In this document: piece by piece, positions 4,673 to 5,070 of the stretch | Layout: each line of letters starts with the position of its first letter | Position numbering within the stretch: position 1 is the stretch's first letter | Notes under the pieces: generated by a model | Seen by the model: only the letters and a program-made list of their open reading frames with translations | Told to the model about the DNA's origin: nothing | Database searches by the model: none | Program-made: the position numbers and the translations under genes | From: an uncultured Erysipelotrichaceae bacterium | Lineage (GTDB): Bacteria; Bacillota_I; Bacilli_A; Erysipelotrichales; Coprobacillaceae | DNA: 5,070 nt | NCBI GenBank assembly: GCA_900550005.1 | Contig: URQL01000137.1 | Location: 1 to 5,070 of the forward strand | Direction of reading: 5' to 3'

Positions 4673-5070
4673 TTATTTTGTTGCTGACTCAAGTAAAGTT
4701 AAAGTAACTTGATCACAATCAATGCGATATTTCAAACCTAAAGGCAAAATACCTGTAGGGTAACTATGACCAATCGAAACATTGTATAACACTGCTAAGT
4801 GGTCAAGATGCATCTCATTAATAAGGATTTGTTGATAAACATACTTATATTTTTCCACTTTATCTTCAACAGGGGGTTTTCCAACAATAATACCTTTAAT
4901 CACTTTTAAAATGCCTTGAGCATAAAGATTTCTTAAAATCTCAGCTAGAATCATTTCTGGCATATCCATTTCACTTGTTTCAAGTAATAAAATTTTACCA
5001 ACCCACTCTTCTTTAGTAGGCCATAACGATGTTCCCATAAGATAAATAAAAGTATCAATACAACCACCTA
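4673..5070 (-). CDS. Peptidase S66 (LD-carboxypeptidase / MccF-like), C-terminal part
   Basis: The right edge cuts the gene; 131 codons of the 3' end are visible and the frame is open to the boundary. The part starts GGCIDTFIYLMGTSLWP, like the GGxxxxxxxLxGTxxWP of MccF-type S66 enzymes. KILLLETSE carries the catalytic Glu (codon at 4981-4979), and LYNVSIGHSYP carries the catalytic His (codon 4768-4766). The 71-residue gap suits the Ser-Glu-His triad spacing of this family. AQGILKVIKGIIVGKP between them is also typical. The nucleophile Ser lies outside the window. S66 enzymes cleave L,D-tetrapeptides in murein recycling or detoxify microcin C-type aminoacyl-nucleotides; the long WPTKEEW insertion favours the MccF-like branch. 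The first ATG in view (5038) is internal. Confidence 0.9.
   Translation of the reverse strand, partial: GGCIDTFIYLMGTSLWPTKEEWVGKILLLETSEMDMPEMILAEILRNLYAQGILKVIKGIIVGKPPVEDKVEKYKYVYQQILINEMHLDHLAVLYNVSIGHSYPTGILPLGLKYRIDCDQVTLTLLESATK

Noticed and set aside
4492..4692. 66-codon open frame on the minus strand from a TTG start
   Set aside because: It overlaps the peptidase 3' end, has no RBS, needs a TTG start, contains the two inverted repeats and resembles no family I know.
1..5070. CRISPR array, tRNA, rRNA, insertion sequence or phage attachment site
   Set aside because: No regularly spaced repeats, no tRNA/rRNA-like segments, no transposase or integrase sequence and no flanking terminal repeats were seen on either strand.

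Overview
The window is AT-rich and every gene I can support lies on the minus strand. Codon use, GGAGG-type ribosome binding sites (RBSs), TTGACA/TATAAT promoters and the protein families point to a low-GC Bacillota. A gut Erysipelotrichia/Coprobacillaceae-type organism is my guess, with low confidence. Tryptophan is encoded by TGG and TGA is not needed as a sense codon, so the standard bacterial code fits.

Layout in the direction of transcription (high to low coordinates): (1) the C-terminal part of an S66 LD-carboxypeptidase/MccF-like peptidase runs in from the right edge and stops at 4673. (2) A stretch of about 230 bp without a supported gene holds two inverted repeats. (3) A broken gene at 4153-4431 joins the start of a LysR-type regulator to the end of a short-chain dehydrogenase, and ends in a clear terminator. 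(4) A promoter at about 4111-4139 starts an apparent transcription unit running to a terminator at about 1646-1683. It holds an AANAT-like GNAT acetyltransferase, a second GNAT, a compact inorganic pyrophosphatase-like protein, a wrecked maltose/galactoside O-acetyltransferase remnant fused to an unknown tail, an intact two-helix membrane protein, and a broken third GNAT. (5) A separate MerR-type promoter, with a 19-bp spacer and a perfect dyad, drives a fused MerR regulator/SAM-methyltransferase. One base after it comes a HAD hydrolase that runs off the left edge.

Two themes stand out. The first is the self-contained MerR-methyltransferase/HAD unit: its DNA-binding half has an obvious operator in its own promoter, and its C-terminal half is a complete-looking class I methyltransferase, so an effector-sensing or effector-modifying switch is plausible. 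The second is gene decay. Three genes are broken by homopolymer indels, a nonsense codon and internal deletions, and all three have ATA or ATC where a well-placed RBS predicts ATG, while the neighbouring genes are intact. No CRISPR array, tRNA, rRNA, insertion sequence or defence system was seen.
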